This document shows positions 7,761 through 14,757 of a DNA stretch of 38,023 nucleotides, piece after piece (the stretch's first letter is position 1; each line of letters begins with the position of its first letter). The notes beneath the pieces were generated by a model. That model was not told the origin of the DNA, ran no database searches, and saw only the letters and a list, made by a program, of their open reading frames with translations. The stretch comes from AP-16 sp036395835 (GTDB lineage: Bacteria > Pseudomonadota > Alphaproteobacteria > Rhizobiales > Xanthobacteraceae): positions 1 to 38,023 of the forward strand of contig DASWCW010000323.1 in NCBI GenBank assembly GCA_036395835.1. The letters run 5' to 3'. Made by a program: the position numbers and the translations under genes.

Positions 7761-8354
7761 TCATCGTCGTTGGAAGAAGGGTTCCAGCAGGGTCAAGAAT
7801 GTTGAAACGAGCACCGCCCCGAAGGCGGCTACAATCTTGCCGCTCTCGCCATTGAAATACGGTGTTCCCGGAACCGCCAGCGCCCACACCAGGAATGCAA
7901 TCGCTGAGGCAACCGTTTTCCACCAGGGCCAATCCGACACCGAAGCAGGTAATGCAGGCTGTCCATCGTTTATCCGCTTGCCGGCGTAGATCAGAACGAA
8001 CAAAACCGGCGTCAGGGCGGCGAAAGACCAGTACAGCACTTTTTCCGCAATGAAGGGAAACGTTGCGTGAATAGCCGATATGGCGGACAAAGCTGCGATG
8101 TAGAGGGTTATTGCTTCGGTTGGAACATACCTTGCCAGCGAATCGAGCGCCTGCGAAGCGGGAGTGCGTTGGGTTGGAGTCTCTGCCGCCAACGGGACCA
8201 AATTGTCCCGAAGCGCATCCGTAACATTGGCGGCAAGCGTTAGTCGCGTCGCGACTGGCAGCAGATGCCGATTCACGGCGTCCCGCAGGCGCGTCAGATT
8301 CAGATCGCTGCTGGTTCTGATGACTTCTTCGTCGGCAAGCGAAGTAAGGCTCAT
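7761..8354 (-). CDS. Hypothetical four-helix membrane protein
   Basis: 197 residues. ATG at 8354 is preceded by GAGGAC seven bases upstream. The first ~95 residues are polar, probably cytoplasmic (MSLTSLADEEVIRTSSDLNL ...). Then come hydrophobic segments: AITLYIAALSAISAIHATF (~98-118), VLYWSFAALTPVLFVLIYAG (~124-145), TVASAIAFLVWALAVPGTPYF (~167-187 region) and IVAAFGAVLVSTFLTLL near the end. Codon use fits the genome. I do not recognise a named family and assign no function. It lies between the fumarase gene and its detached 5' duplicate, on the opposite strand, and may have arrived with the event that separated them. Confidence 0.75.
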   Translation of the reverse strand: MSLTSLADEEVIRTSSDLNLTRLRDAVNRHLLPVATRLTLAANVTDALRDNLVPLAAETPTQRTPASQALDSLARYVPTEAITLYIAALSAISAIHATFPFIAEKVLYWSFAALTPVLFVLIYAGKRINDGQPALPASVSDWPWWKTVASAIAFLVWALAVPGTPYFNGESGKIVAAFGAVLVSTFLTLLEPFFQRR

Positions 8355-8614
8355 GTCGTGTCCTCAGAGTCGGACCGCACTTCCGGGCTGGGGAATAGGA
8401 ATGGGAAATAGCGGCCACGGCATTTCCACAACCAGCAGTATTGACAGAATCGAAGCGCCGCAACAAGCCCCGCGGAGGGAGCGGCAGCCCGACACCCACG
8501 CACCACCGTCGGCGCATCATCGCGGCCGACGGCCGAGGTGACGGGCCAGGCGAAAGCGCCTAGAACTCGCCCGCGGCCCCGCGCCTCGCCGCGCATCCGG
8601 ACCGGACGAAAGCC

Positions 8615-10249
8615 ATGAACATCGAGTTGACGCCAGCCTATCGCCACACGCCGTTGTTCCCGCTCGGCGAGGACAGGGCCACCTACCGCAAGCTCGAGTG
8701 CGACGGCGTGCGGGTCGAGCGTGCATTGGGCCGGGAGATCGTCGTGGTCGCGGCGGACGCGCTGCGGCAGCTTTCCGAAGCCGCGTTCGTCGACATCAAC
8801 CATCTGCTGCGTCCGAGCCATCTGCGTCAGCTGCGCGCGATCCTCGAGGATCCCGAGGCGACCGAGAACGATCGATTCGTCGCCTATGATCTGCTCAAGA
8901 ACGCCAATATCGCGGCCGGCGGCGTGCTGCCGATGTGCCAGGACACCGGCACCGCGATCATCTTTGCCAAAAAGGGACGCGCGGTGTTCGTGGAAGGCGA
9001 CGACGAGGCGGCGCTCGCCGCGGGCGCGCGCGAGGCGTATCTGAAAAAGAACCTGCGCTATTCGCAGCTCGCGCCGCTCTCCATGTTCGAGGAGAGGAAC
9101 ACGCGCTCCAACATGCCGGCGCAGGTCGAGATCCACGCCGAAGGCGAGGATACCTACAAGCTGTTGTTCATCGCCAAAGGCGGCGGCTCCGCCAACAAGA
9201 CGTTCCTGTTCCAGGCGACGCCCTCCGTGCTGACCCCGGAACGGCTGATGGCGTTCCTCAAGGAAAAAATCCTCACGCTCGGCACCGCAGCGTGCCCGCC
9301 CTACCATCTCGCCATCGTGATCGGCGGCACCTCGGCGGAGCTCACGCTGAAAACCGTCAAGCTCGCCTCCTGCCGCTATCTCGACGATCTGCCCGCCCAG
9401 GGCTCCGAGGCCGGCCACGCCTTCCGCGACCTGCAGATGGAGCGCGACATCCACAAGCTCACGCAATCGCTCGGGGTGGGCGCGCAGTTCGGCGGCAAAT
9501 ATTCTTGTCACGACGTGCGCGTGATCCGGCTGCCGCGCCACGGCGCCTCGCTGCCGATCGGGCTCGGCGTCTCGTGCTCGGCCGACCGCCAGGCGCTGGG
9601 AAAGATCACGCGCGAGGGCGTGTTTCTCGAGGCGCTCGAGCCCAATCCGGCGCAGTACCTGCCCGACATCGACGAGCGGCGGCTCGGCGGGGCAGCCGTC
9701 GACATCGACCTGACGCGGCCGATGCCAAAAATCCTCGAAAGCCTGTCCCGCCATCCGATCCGCACCCGGCTGAAGCTCACCGGGCCGATGATCGTCGCGC
9801 GCGATCTCGCCCACGCCAAGCTGCGCGAGCGGATCGAGCGCGGCGAAGCCTTGCCGGATTATTTCAAGGATCATCCGATCTATTACGCCGGCCCGGCGAA
9901 GACGCCGCAGGGCTATGCGTCGGGCGCCTTCGGCCCGACCACGGCGGGGCGCATGGATTCCTACGTCGACCAATTCCAGGCCGCCGGCGGCTCGATGGTG
10001 ATGCTGGCCAAGGGCAATCGCTCGCCGGCGGTGCGCGAGGCGTGCAAGAAACACGGCGGCTTCTATCTCGGCTCGATCGGCGGTTCGGCCGCCAACCTCG
10101 CCGAGAACTGCATCCGCAAGGTCGAAGTGCTGCAATACCCCGAGCTCGGCATGGAGGCGATCTGGCGGATCGAGGTCGAGAATTTTCCGGCGTTCATCGT
10201 GATCGACGACAAGGGCAACGATTTTTTCCAGGAACTCAACCTCGGTTGA
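8615..10249 (+). CDS. fumA: Class I (iron-sulfur) fumarate hydratase
   Basis: 544 residues, about the length of E. coli FumA/FumB. It interconverts fumarate and (S)-malate in the TCA cycle, in the cytoplasm, using a [4Fe-4S] cluster. The three predicted cluster ligands are visible: Cys108 in LPMCQDTGT, Cys227 in GTAACPPYH and Cys321 in GVSCSADRQ; their spacings (119 and 94) equal those I recall for the Leishmania enzyme (C133, C252, C346). The N-terminal alpha domain carries the first ligand; the C-terminal beta domain (from about 370) includes YYAGPAKTPQGYASGAFGPTTAGRMD and GGSAANLAENCI. It is monocistronic, with 260 bp upstream that probably hold its promoter. Class I fumarases are oxygen-sensitive; an additional class II fumarase elsewhere is possible but not seen here. 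Confidence 0.95.
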   Translation: MNIELTPAYRHTPLFPLGEDRATYRKLECDGVRVERALGREIVVVAADALRQLSEAAFVDINHLLRPSHLRQLRAILEDPEATENDRFVAYDLLKNANIAAGGVLPMCQDTGTAIIFAKKGRAVFVEGDDEAALAAGAREAYLKKNLRYSQLAPLSMFEERNTRSNMPAQVEIHAEGEDTYKLLFIAKGGGSANKTFLFQATPSVLTPERLMAFLKEKILTLGTAACPPYHLAIVIGGTSAELTLKTVKLASCRYLDDLPAQGSEAGHAFRDLQMERDIHKLTQSLGVGAQFGGKYSCHDVRVIRLPRHGASLPIGLGVSCSADRQALGKITREGVFLEALEPNPAQYLPDIDERRLGGAAVDIDLTRPMPKILESLSRHPIRTRLKLTGPMIVARDLAHAKLRERIERGEALPDYFKDHPIYYAGPAKTPQGYASGAFGPTTAGRMDSYVDQFQAAGGSMVMLAKGNRSPAVREACKKHGGFYLGSIGGSAANLAENCIRKVEVLQYPELGMEAIWRIEVENFPAFIVIDDKGNDFFQELNLG

Positions 10250-10422
10250 CCGGGCGAGGTGCTTGCGTCGCGACGGCGGGAACGGCTTTGCGCACGGCCA
10301 TGCGCGACCAAGCTTGTGCTGAGCGCCGGCCATACCGATTTGGAATGGAACCTAAATAGCCGGAAAAGAATCTTTTGTTTACCACGGCGCCTGGACCTCC
10401 CGCGCGAACACGGGGGTGGCCG

Positions 10423-10587
10423 ATGGACGACAAGGACCGCTACCGCAAGAACGCCGAAGAATGCATCCGTCTGGCGCAGAGCGCGAAGCCGCAGCATAAG
10501 GCAACGCTGCTCAGGATGGCCGAGACTTGGCGACGGCTCGCCGACGAAGCTGCCCAAGGGAAGCGATTGCCCCGGAAGGAGAATTGA
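10423..10587 (+). CDS. Small helical protein, member 1 of an eight-copy local family
   Basis: 54 residues from ATG 10423 (MDDKDRYRKNAEECIRLAQS then LLRMAETWRRLADEA). The conserved pattern Y-R-x-x-A-x-E-C-x-x-L-A ... L-L-x-M-A-x-x-W-x-x-L-A predicts two amphipathic helices joined by a short turn. An in-frame ATG at 10375 would add 16 residues (FTTAPGPPARTRGW..) that are not shared with any paralog; a G-rich GGGGGTGG just before 10423 and the paralog alignment favour the later start. Function unknown. A GC-rich hairpin follows at 10691-10705. Confidence 0.75.
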   Translation: MDDKDRYRKNAEECIRLAQSAKPQHKATLLRMAETWRRLADEAAQGKRLPRKEN

Positions 10588-10690
10588 TGCTCCGAGCCGC
10601 GACCGTCCGCCTTGCGGCCAGCATCCAAAGGCCCCGGGGCGGCCGAGTGGGGAGCGTCGCGCGGGCCAGCCGGGGCCGGAATGCAAAAAA

Positions 10691-10705
10691 GCCCCGGATC
10701 GGGGC
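10691..10705 (+). terminator. GC hairpin downstream of the small ORF
   Basis: GCCCCG-GAT-CGGGGC, a perfect 6-bp stem with 3-nt loop, preceded by six A residues and followed by CTAGTTAACAAAATTTT. The T/A-rich tail is interrupted, so termination on the plus strand is probable but not certain. It is about 100 bp after the stop of the 10423 gene. Positions 10588-10996 carry no gene I can support; besides this hairpin they hold the inverted repeats at 10759-10826. Confidence 0.5.
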
Positions 10706-10758
10706 CTAGTTAACAAAATTTTAATCCCGCAACCGCGAGAAGTGGGGTAAAGTGCAGG

Positions 10759-10826
10759 GCCTTTCTCGCGAAAGGCACGGTCCCGGTCGTGTCCCCGATC
10801 CCCCCGTTCGCAACGACCGGGACCGT
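10759..10826. repeat. Two adjacent perfect inverted repeats
   Basis: GCCTTTC-TCGC-GAAAGGC (10759-10776) abuts ACGGTCCCGGTCGT (10777-10790), whose exact 14-base inverse complement ACGACCGGGACCGT lies at 10813-10826 with a 22-nt C-rich loop. Together they form a compact double stem in a gene-free stretch. It could be a structured small RNA, an attenuator or the end of a mobile element; nothing here decides between these. A single AATTAGG motif lies ~90 bp further on (10916). Confidence 0.7.
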
Positions 10827-10996
10827 CTCCCTACACTGCAACATGATTCTCGCTGCCGTATAAGGGCTTTTTCTAGCCCGAATCTGGGCATCGACAGAAA
10901 TTTCCCGAGTGTTGCAATTAGGCCACTCGCGAATGTCGAGCCGCACGGCTGAATGACAGCGAAACCCGCGCTGTTTGGCGAGCCTTCGGATCCGCC

Positions 10997-11191
10997 TCAA
11001 ACGGGCTCTTCGCCCTCGGGCGCGGTCTTCGTTCCCAACGCGATCTGCGCGTTCGCCGCGGCAGCTTGATCGGCGAGCGCTGCCCACGCATCGGCCATGG
11101 CGAGCAAAACGGCTTTATGCGCCGAATCCCGCATCTCTCTGGCTAGAAGCAGACATTCGACCGCGTACTGACGATACTCGTCTTCCGACAT
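10997..11191 (-). CDS. Small helical protein, family member 2
   Basis: 64 residues from ATG 11191 (MSEDEYRQYAVECLLLAREM ... AVLLAMADAWAALADQAAA, then a polar tail TKTAPEGEEPV). It shows the family pattern Y-R-x-x-A-x-E-C-x-x-L-A and L-L-x-M-A-x-x-W-x-x-L-A. An upstream in-frame ATG at 11212 would add MGCRGGP; the paralogs start within a few residues of the EYR motif, so 11191 is preferred. It is transcribed toward the 10423 gene. Function unknown. Confidence 0.75.
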   Translation of the reverse strand: MSEDEYRQYAVECLLLAREMRDSAHKAVLLAMADAWAALADQAAAANAQIALGTKTAPEGEEPV

Positions 11192-11320
11192 CGGCCCGCC
11201 CCGGCAACCCATTGCAGTCGAGGAACCCGGCCGCCCCGTGGTTTGTTCCTATTGGTGCCCTGGTATTGTGTCGGCGTAAACGAGTTTGCAAACATCGATT
11301 GCGAGGCGAAGCTGCGCATA

Positions 11321-11485
11321 ATGGGCGAATCGGAAACGTATCGAAAATTTGCTGAAGAATGCAGGCGCATGGCGCGCAATGCGCTGCCGCACCAGAAGGC
11401 TATTCTGCTGGAAATGGCCGAACTGTGGACGAATCTCGCCGAGAAGGCGGAGGCCGAAAACGGCTGCGCGTCCAATTTGCATTGA
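11321..11485 (+). CDS. Small helical protein, family member 3
   Basis: 54 residues: MGESETYRKFAEECRRMARN then AILLEMAELWTNLAEKAEAE. One of the clearest members, with both consensus halves (YRKFAEECRRMA; LLEMAELWxxLAEKA). A longer frame starts at 11243 but its extra residues (MFLLVPWYCVG..) are not conserved. It is divergent from the minus-strand member at 10997-11191. No clear Shine-Dalgarno: only GAGG about 15 nt upstream. Function unknown. Confidence 0.75.
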   Translation: MGESETYRKFAEECRRMARNALPHQKAILLEMAELWTNLAEKAEAENGCASNLH

Positions 11486-11581
11486 ACGCCGCTTCTGCAG
11501 GACGAGCGCGACCGCCTTTGTCCGCGGCCGCGGAACGAAACGCATGCGAGGAATCCAAGAATTTGAAATCCGGAGCGGGCC

Positions 11582-11773
11582 ATGCGCGCCGCGGAACATT
11601 ACCGACAGCGAGCGTTGGAATGCTATTTGATCGCCGAGGGCATTGCCGACCCGGGGAAGCGGCTGGCCATGTTCGAATTGGCGCGAGGCTGGGTCGCCCT
11701 CGCCGCTCACGCCGAGCAGACGAGAGACGCCGCCTCGCTCGCGGGGTCGCCTGACGATCGGCGCGCGGCCTGA
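11582..11773 (+). CDS. Small helical protein, family member 4
   Basis: 63 residues: MRAAEHYRQRALECYLIAEG then RLAMFELARGWVALAAHAEQ, with a polar tail ending DDRRAA. The first half of the motif (YRQRALECxxIA) is exact; in the second half Met-Ala is replaced by Leu-Ala (FELARGWVALA). It lies 97 bp after member 3 on the same strand, possibly co-transcribed. GGAG sits about 10 nt before the ATG. Function unknown. Confidence 0.75.
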   Translation: MRAAEHYRQRALECYLIAEGIADPGKRLAMFELARGWVALAAHAEQTRDAASLAGSPDDRRAA

Positions 11774-11817
11774 GGGCCGATCGCGGTTGCCGGCCTCGAC
11801 CGTCGCGCTCAATCAAA

Positions 11818-11843
11818 ACCCCGGCCTCGCGAGAGACCGGGGT
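11818..11843 (-). terminator. GC-rich hairpin with T-run on the minus strand
   Basis: ACCCCGGxCTC-GCGA-GAGxCCGGGGT, a 10-11 bp stem with one mismatch. On the minus strand it is followed by TTTT, giving an intrinsic-terminator shape for the Zn-ribbon gene that ends at 12018, about 175 bp upstream. It could also end member 4 of the small family on the plus strand. The rest of 11774-12017 holds nothing else I can support. Confidence 0.55.
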
Positions 11844-12017
11844 CTGGGCCTGAAGGCGGGTTGACCTTTGGGGAAGGGGAAACGGGCCATCAGGTCTGCC
11901 CGCAACGCCGGTCCCCGGAATTGGTTCCCGGGCGAACAAAAATCGCGTTCCTGGCGGGTGGGCTGAGACGGGGAGGGGGCAGTGCGTAATGGGGGGCGGG
12001 CTTCGACCCCGAGGCAC

Positions 12018-12248
12018 TCAAGGCGCCGCGATCTGGGCCATGAGCGCGGCGCCGATGCGGGCACAATTCTGGGCGGTCTCCTTGATCAGGAGCCGGTTCA
12101 CCGGCGTGTCGAGATCGATCGGCGAGCCGCACACGTTGCACGGGATGTTGCTTTTTCTCACCAGCACGGTGACGAGCTTCTCGGTGTGCTGACCGCAGCC
12201 CGGACACCGGATCCGCAGGATCGTCAAGTCGGCAGCCGAGAACGCCAT
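12018..12248 (-). CDS. Small zinc-ribbon-like protein
   Basis: 76 residues (MAFSAADLTILRIRCPGCGQ ...). Two CxxC knuckles, CPGC near residue 15 and CNVC near residue 37, are spaced like a zinc ribbon; the C-terminal half (TPVNRLLIKETAQNCARIGA) is predicted helical. Similar small single-ribbon proteins bind zinc and may bind nucleic acid or protein, but no specific function can be assigned. It is unrelated to the small helical family around it. The start is the first ATG; no strong Shine-Dalgarno is visible. Confidence 0.7.
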   Translation of the reverse strand: MAFSAADLTILRIRCPGCGQHTEKLVTVLVRKSNIPCNVCGSPIDLDTPVNRLLIKETAQNCARIGAALMAQIAAP

Positions 12249-12318
12249 CGAGCATCCGCCGGTGGGGTGGCCCTATCGTCGCATGTTCAAGCTAGGCTCG
12301 CAAAAGTTGCCGAACAGC

Positions 12319-12364
12319 TAACATGAGGGCTGTTGCGCCGATAACATGAGGGCTGTTGCGCCGA
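12319..12364. repeat. Perfect 23-bp tandem duplication
   Basis: The 23-bp unit beginning TAACATGAGGGCTGTTGC occurs at 12319-12341 and again, without change, at 12342-12364. It lies in the gap between the Zn-ribbon gene and a small-family gene, outside any coding region I support. Its perfection implies a recent slippage event or an assembly artefact. Confidence 0.9.
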
Positions 12365-12422
12365 CGCGACCGGGCCGGGACCGCTGCCGGAAAGAACCAC
12401 GCGATCTCGAACGAAGCAGCGC

Positions 12423-12617
12423 TCAGGCCGCGTCCGTGTCGCGTCGGCGGCCCGGCCCGGTGACAGCGAGGTTCTCGTCCGCGCGATCCGCGAGCCTGGC
12501 CCACAGCTCGGCCATGTGGATCAGCGTGTCCTGGGTCGTCGGATCCCGCGCGGCTTCTGCGAGCTCCAGGCACTCCAGCGCCATGCGGTGGTAATTTGGT
12601 GCCGCAACTATCGGCAT
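12423..12617 (-). CDS. Small helical protein, family member 5
   Basis: 64 residues: MPIVAAPNYHRMALECLELA then TLIHMAELWARLADRADENL and a polar tail (GPGRRRDTDAA). It follows the family pattern well (Y-H-x-M-A-L-E-C-x-x-L-A; L-I-H-M-A-E-L-W-x-x-L-A). GGAGA six bases before ATG 12617 supports the start; the frame extends upstream to 12740 but those residues are not conserved. The perfect 23-bp tandem repeat lies about 60 bp beyond its stop. Function unknown. Confidence 0.75.
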   Translation of the reverse strand: MPIVAAPNYHRMALECLELAEAARDPTTQDTLIHMAELWARLADRADENLAVTGPGRRRDTDAA

Positions 12618-12747
12618 CGGGTTCTCCGAATACAGGATTTGAATCGTTAACATCCGTTCATAAATTGGGTTCCGGCCCAACTGGAGAAGAAGACCAGGGC
12701 GTTGCGAATCGACCTCATGGGCATCGGCGCGCCGCCCCAATGCGAAA

Positions 12748-12773
12748 TGAGCCGCCCCGCGGGGGGCGGCTCA
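12748..12773 (-). terminator. 11-bp perfect GC hairpin
   Basis: TGAGCCGCCCC-GCGG-GGGGCGGCTCA. It sits 60 bp beyond the stop of the small broken membrane ORF (12834-12932, minus strand) and ahead of member 5 of the helical family, so it probably separates these two transcripts. The tail on the minus strand is ATTTCGC, a weak T-run. Confidence 0.5.
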
Positions 12774-12833
12774 ATCGCCAAGAATGCGTGTTGGTCCTGA
12801 ATTACCGCGAAAACGCTGCGAAACCGCGTGGCC

Positions 12834-12932
12834 CTAGTGCATGCCGGGGCCTAGTGCATCACGTGCACGATCATCGCCCCCCAGGAGCACGACGGGAATG
12901 GCCGCCCACAGGATGATCGGTATCAGGGGCAT
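12834..12932 (-). pseudogene. Small single-helix membrane protein, probably frameshifted at a G6 run
   Basis: ATG 12932 starts MPLIPIILWAAIPVVLLGG, a single hydrophobic helix. In this frame it continues DDRARDALGPGMH to a stop at 12834. One base changed in the six-G run (12877-12882) would instead give ..LLGGAMIVHVMH and a stop at 12851, a hydrophobic/His ending that fits a small membrane protein better. The string CCTAGTGCAT is duplicated at the two possible stops (12833 and 12850), so the 3' end has also been locally duplicated. Either form could be expressed. Function unknown. Positions 12933-13139 show nothing else. Confidence 0.5.
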
Positions 12933-13139
12933 GGCTGATCTCCTCTATGTCCGGCGGGTCAACGCCATCGGCAGGCGGAACGTTCCCCCGGCGCGAGCCT
13001 ATTCGGCGGTATTTCAACGGGTTAGCACGGTTGGCTGGAGCGAATCGGGCGGCGGAACTGTGGGTCGCGGCCCGCACCAGCGGTTGGAAGATCGCTCGAG
13101 CGAACCCGAGGGCGGCGCCCGCCCGCGCCGCGCCCTCGG

Positions 13140-13397
13140 CTAGCGGCCGGTCTTCTGATTTTGCTGGGTCGAGCGAACGCCCTGCCAGGGGTCGTCGGTC
13201 TTTGGCTTCGGAGGGATCTTCTCGATTGCCGACTTGTAAGCCTTCTCGTGCTCCGCGCTCTGCGGATCGGGCGGGGCGCTCGGCTTGTCGCCGAGCGGAA
13301 AGCCGAGCGCGGGGCGGCCGCCCGAGGTGCTAATCGATTGGCAATACGCCGAACCCGTCAGCAACACGATGATCGCTGCCGCCAGAACGGTTCTCAT
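13140..13397 (-). CDS. Small secreted protein with C-terminal DPWQ motif
   Basis: 85 residues from ATG 13397, with GAGGGGG about 8 nt upstream, which decides the start against longer in-frame options. Signal peptide MRTVLAAAIIVLLTGSAYCQ; the mature part is polar and Pro/Lys-rich: FPLGDKPSAPPDPQSAEHEK, YKSAIEKIPP, then TDDPWQGVRSTQQ. It resembles the protein at 13869 (SDPWQSVKTAPP ending), so the two are probably paralogs. Periplasmic or extracellular; function unknown. Positions 13398-13868 contain no other gene I can support, only one copy of the GC-hairpin repeat (13829-13851). Confidence 0.75.
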   Translation of the reverse strand: MRTVLAAAIIVLLTGSAYCQSISTSGGRPALGFPLGDKPSAPPDPQSAEHEKAYKSAIEKIPPKPKTDDPWQGVRSTQQNQKTGR

Positions 13398-13828
13398 GCC
13401 CAAGTCCCCCTCACGTCCCGCGAACGCCCGCAGAACCTCACGTCCGCAAACCCGGCCTCGGTACCTTCGCGGCGACGGCAATTCTGGCACCGAAGACCAG
13501 TCCCGGCAAACCCGTTGCGGCAACTTGCACAGGCTCGCCCGCGCGGGCAAGGCCGGGCGCCGGTCCCGCCTCCGCCCGCCGAGGCCCGATCAAGCTCCGA
13601 AAAGGTCCATATTGAAAGTCGCCGTGCTCCAAAATAGCATCGTGGCGCACGAGGCGGGGCGGCCGGGCGGCCGGTCGCCCGAAACTTCACGCCCATCGAG
13701 CCGTCGGCCTGCCGGGGATGGGGAGGCCACTGCCGTCCAGGCTATACCTGGGTGTGCCGCCGCTGGGGATGCGCGTGCCGGCGCTGCTAGTGATCACGCA
13801 ACGCCGGCGGTCGCTCGCCGACCAGGAC

Positions 13829-13851
13829 GAGGCCGCCAATCGAGACGGGCC
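13829..13851. repeat. GGCCGCC-AAyyGA-GGCGGCC hairpin repeat, copy 1 (degenerate)
   Basis: GAGGCCGCCAATCGAGACGG then GCC. The left arm is intact but the right arm has substitutions (GACGGGCC for GGCGGCC). About 27 bases to the left of this core are also shared with copy 2 at 14192, so copies 1 and 2 are parts of a ~50-bp direct repeat (13802-13851 and 14165-14214) that brackets the secreted-protein gene at 13869. Confidence 0.75.
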
Positions 13852-13868
13852 CACGAGGGAGAATAGTC

Positions 13869-14090
13869 ATGAGGAAAATCGCGGTGCCGGCGATGATCGT
13901 CAGCCTGTTGATGGTCTCCGCTGCTCATTCGCAGAGTGAAGACCCGAAGGCGCAGCAGCGGCGCGATGCCAAGCAGATCGACGAGCAATATGAGAAGACG
14001 AGAAAAGCGTCGTCATGGGCGACAAGTCCGAAGCCCATGAGCGATCCTTGGCAAAGCGTGAAGACCGCTCCTCCCGCAGAAAAGAAATAA
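13869..14090 (+). CDS. Small secreted protein with C-terminal DPWQ motif
   Basis: 73 residues. Signal peptide MRKIAVPAMIVSLLMVSAAH ending near SQS, then a charged stretch (EDPKAQQRRDAKQIDEQYEK) and a C-terminus with KPMSDPWQSVKTAPPAEKK. The DPWQ[SG]V[KR] ending is shared with the minus-strand protein at 13140-13397. A GAGGGAGAA sequence ahead of the ATG is a good ribosome-binding site. Two copies of a ~50-bp repeat flank the gene; the downstream one contains a strong terminator hairpin (14192-14220). Function unknown. Confidence 0.75.
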   Translation: MRKIAVPAMIVSLLMVSAAHSQSEDPKAQQRRDAKQIDEQYEKTRKASSWATSPKPMSDPWQSVKTAPPAEKK

Positions 14091-14142
14091 ATCAGGACAC
14101 TGCAGGACTCGAAATTGGCCCACCGGGGAATTGGGCCGACCG
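14089..14142 (+). repeat. Decayed copy of the triple AATTAGGACA repeat
   Basis: AAATCAGGACACTG (from 14089), then GAAATTGGCCCACC (14111) and GGAATTGGGCCGACC (14127) align with the three motifs of the intact copy at 16401-16459, including the flanking TGGCCC and GCC-ACC strings, with several substitutions. It starts at the stop codon of the 13869 gene. Recognised only by comparison with the intact copies. Confidence 0.55.
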
Positions 14143-14191
14143 ACGCGCGGTGAGAAGGACAGAGCGCCGGCGGCCGCTCGCGGACCCAGAC

Positions 14192-14220
14192 GAGGCCGCC
14201 AATCCGAGGCGGCCTTTCTT
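14192..14220 (+). terminator. Intrinsic terminator; hairpin repeat copy 2
   Basis: AGGCCGCC-AATCCG-AGGCGGCC followed by TTTCTTT: a strong GC stem and a U-tract on the plus strand, about 100 bp after the stop of the 13869 secreted-protein gene. The stem matches the GC-hairpin repeats at 13829, 14733, 15239 and 15706. It also lies just beyond the stop of the minus-strand gene at 14226, but on that strand no T-run follows. Confidence 0.8.
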
Positions 14221-14225
14221 TCGAA

Positions 14226-14522
14226 TTATTTGCTGCCCTTCTTGGGGCCGGAGGCGCCCGGGTCGCTGACGGCGATGCCGGCGGCACCGCCCTGGTCTTG
14301 TTGCTTCTTGTTGAGGATGACCGAACCCGATTTGCGATCGCTGGTGTTGGATTTGCTGGACTTGACGGAAGAACGCGCCGCCGGTTTCCCGCCGGGGTTC
14401 TTTCCCAGCTTGACATCGACACCCTTGAGGGGGGCGCCCGCCATGGCGGTCACCGGTGCGAGTACCAGGGTTGCAGCGACAGCGAGCACGAGGAATCGAG
14501 GTAGCGGATCGAATGCATTCAT
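14226..14522 (-). CDS. Small secreted Lys/Ser-rich protein
   Basis: 98 residues from ATG 14522. GGGAGG ends six bases before this ATG and directly abuts an ATG at 14528, so 14522 is preferred. Signal peptide MNAFDPLPRFLVLAVAATLV continues to TAMAGA near residue 30. The mature part has APLKGVDVKLGKNPGGKPAA followed by a Ser/Lys-rich stretch and a Gly/Pro-rich end. It is probably periplasmic, basic and low-complexity. No family recognised and no function assigned. A longer in-frame extension to 14912 is a shadow without a signal peptide. Confidence 0.7.
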   Translation of the reverse strand: MNAFDPLPRFLVLAVAATLVLAPVTAMAGAPLKGVDVKLGKNPGGKPAARSSVKSSKSNTSDRKSGSVILNKKQQDQGGAAGIAVSDPGASGPKKGSK

Positions 14523-14596
14523 GGCCATCCTCCCGGATTTGCTGTGGCACCGTAGGCCAGGACGCTGCCCTCGGCAAATCGGGCCACTCGGCATGG

Positions 14597-14607
14597 AATT
14601 AGGACAC
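14597..14607 (+). repeat. Isolated AATTAGGACAC motif
   Basis: A single copy of the motif that makes up the triple repeats at 15590, 16033 and 16401. No second or third motif follows at the usual ~20-23 bp spacing, so this may be a remnant or chance. It lies between the minus-strand secreted protein and the next small-family gene. Confidence 0.5.
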
Positions 14608-14732
14608 GATTTTAGCGTCTTCTCCAAGGCAACCGGCTGAAGCTCGATTGCGATCGTGGACGCGAATAAAAATTGCTCGGCTGAAGCAGGTCCACAAAAT
14701 ACGGGGAAATCCTGAAAGCTGCTTGCGTGAAC

Positions 14733-14754
14733 GAAGCCGCCAATCGAGGCGGCC
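14733..14754 (-). terminator. GC hairpin repeat, copy 3
   Basis: On the minus strand GGCCGCC-TCGATT-GGCGGCTTCGTT begins four bases after the TGA of the small-family gene at 14758. A 6-7 bp stem followed by TTCGTT makes a plausible though weak terminator. Same sequence family as the copies at 13829, 14192, 15239 and 15706. Confidence 0.6.
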
Positions 14755-14757
14755 GCT

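Noticed and set aside
8351..10333. 660-codon open frame on the minus strand, opposite fumarase
   Set aside because: Antisense shadow of a high-GC gene: the plus-strand fumarase has all family motifs, and the minus frame is low-complexity His/Arg/Glu-rich.
13438..13650. 70-codon minus-strand frame between the two DPWQ genes
   Set aside because: No ribosome-binding site and no resemblance to any neighbour; possible but unsupported.
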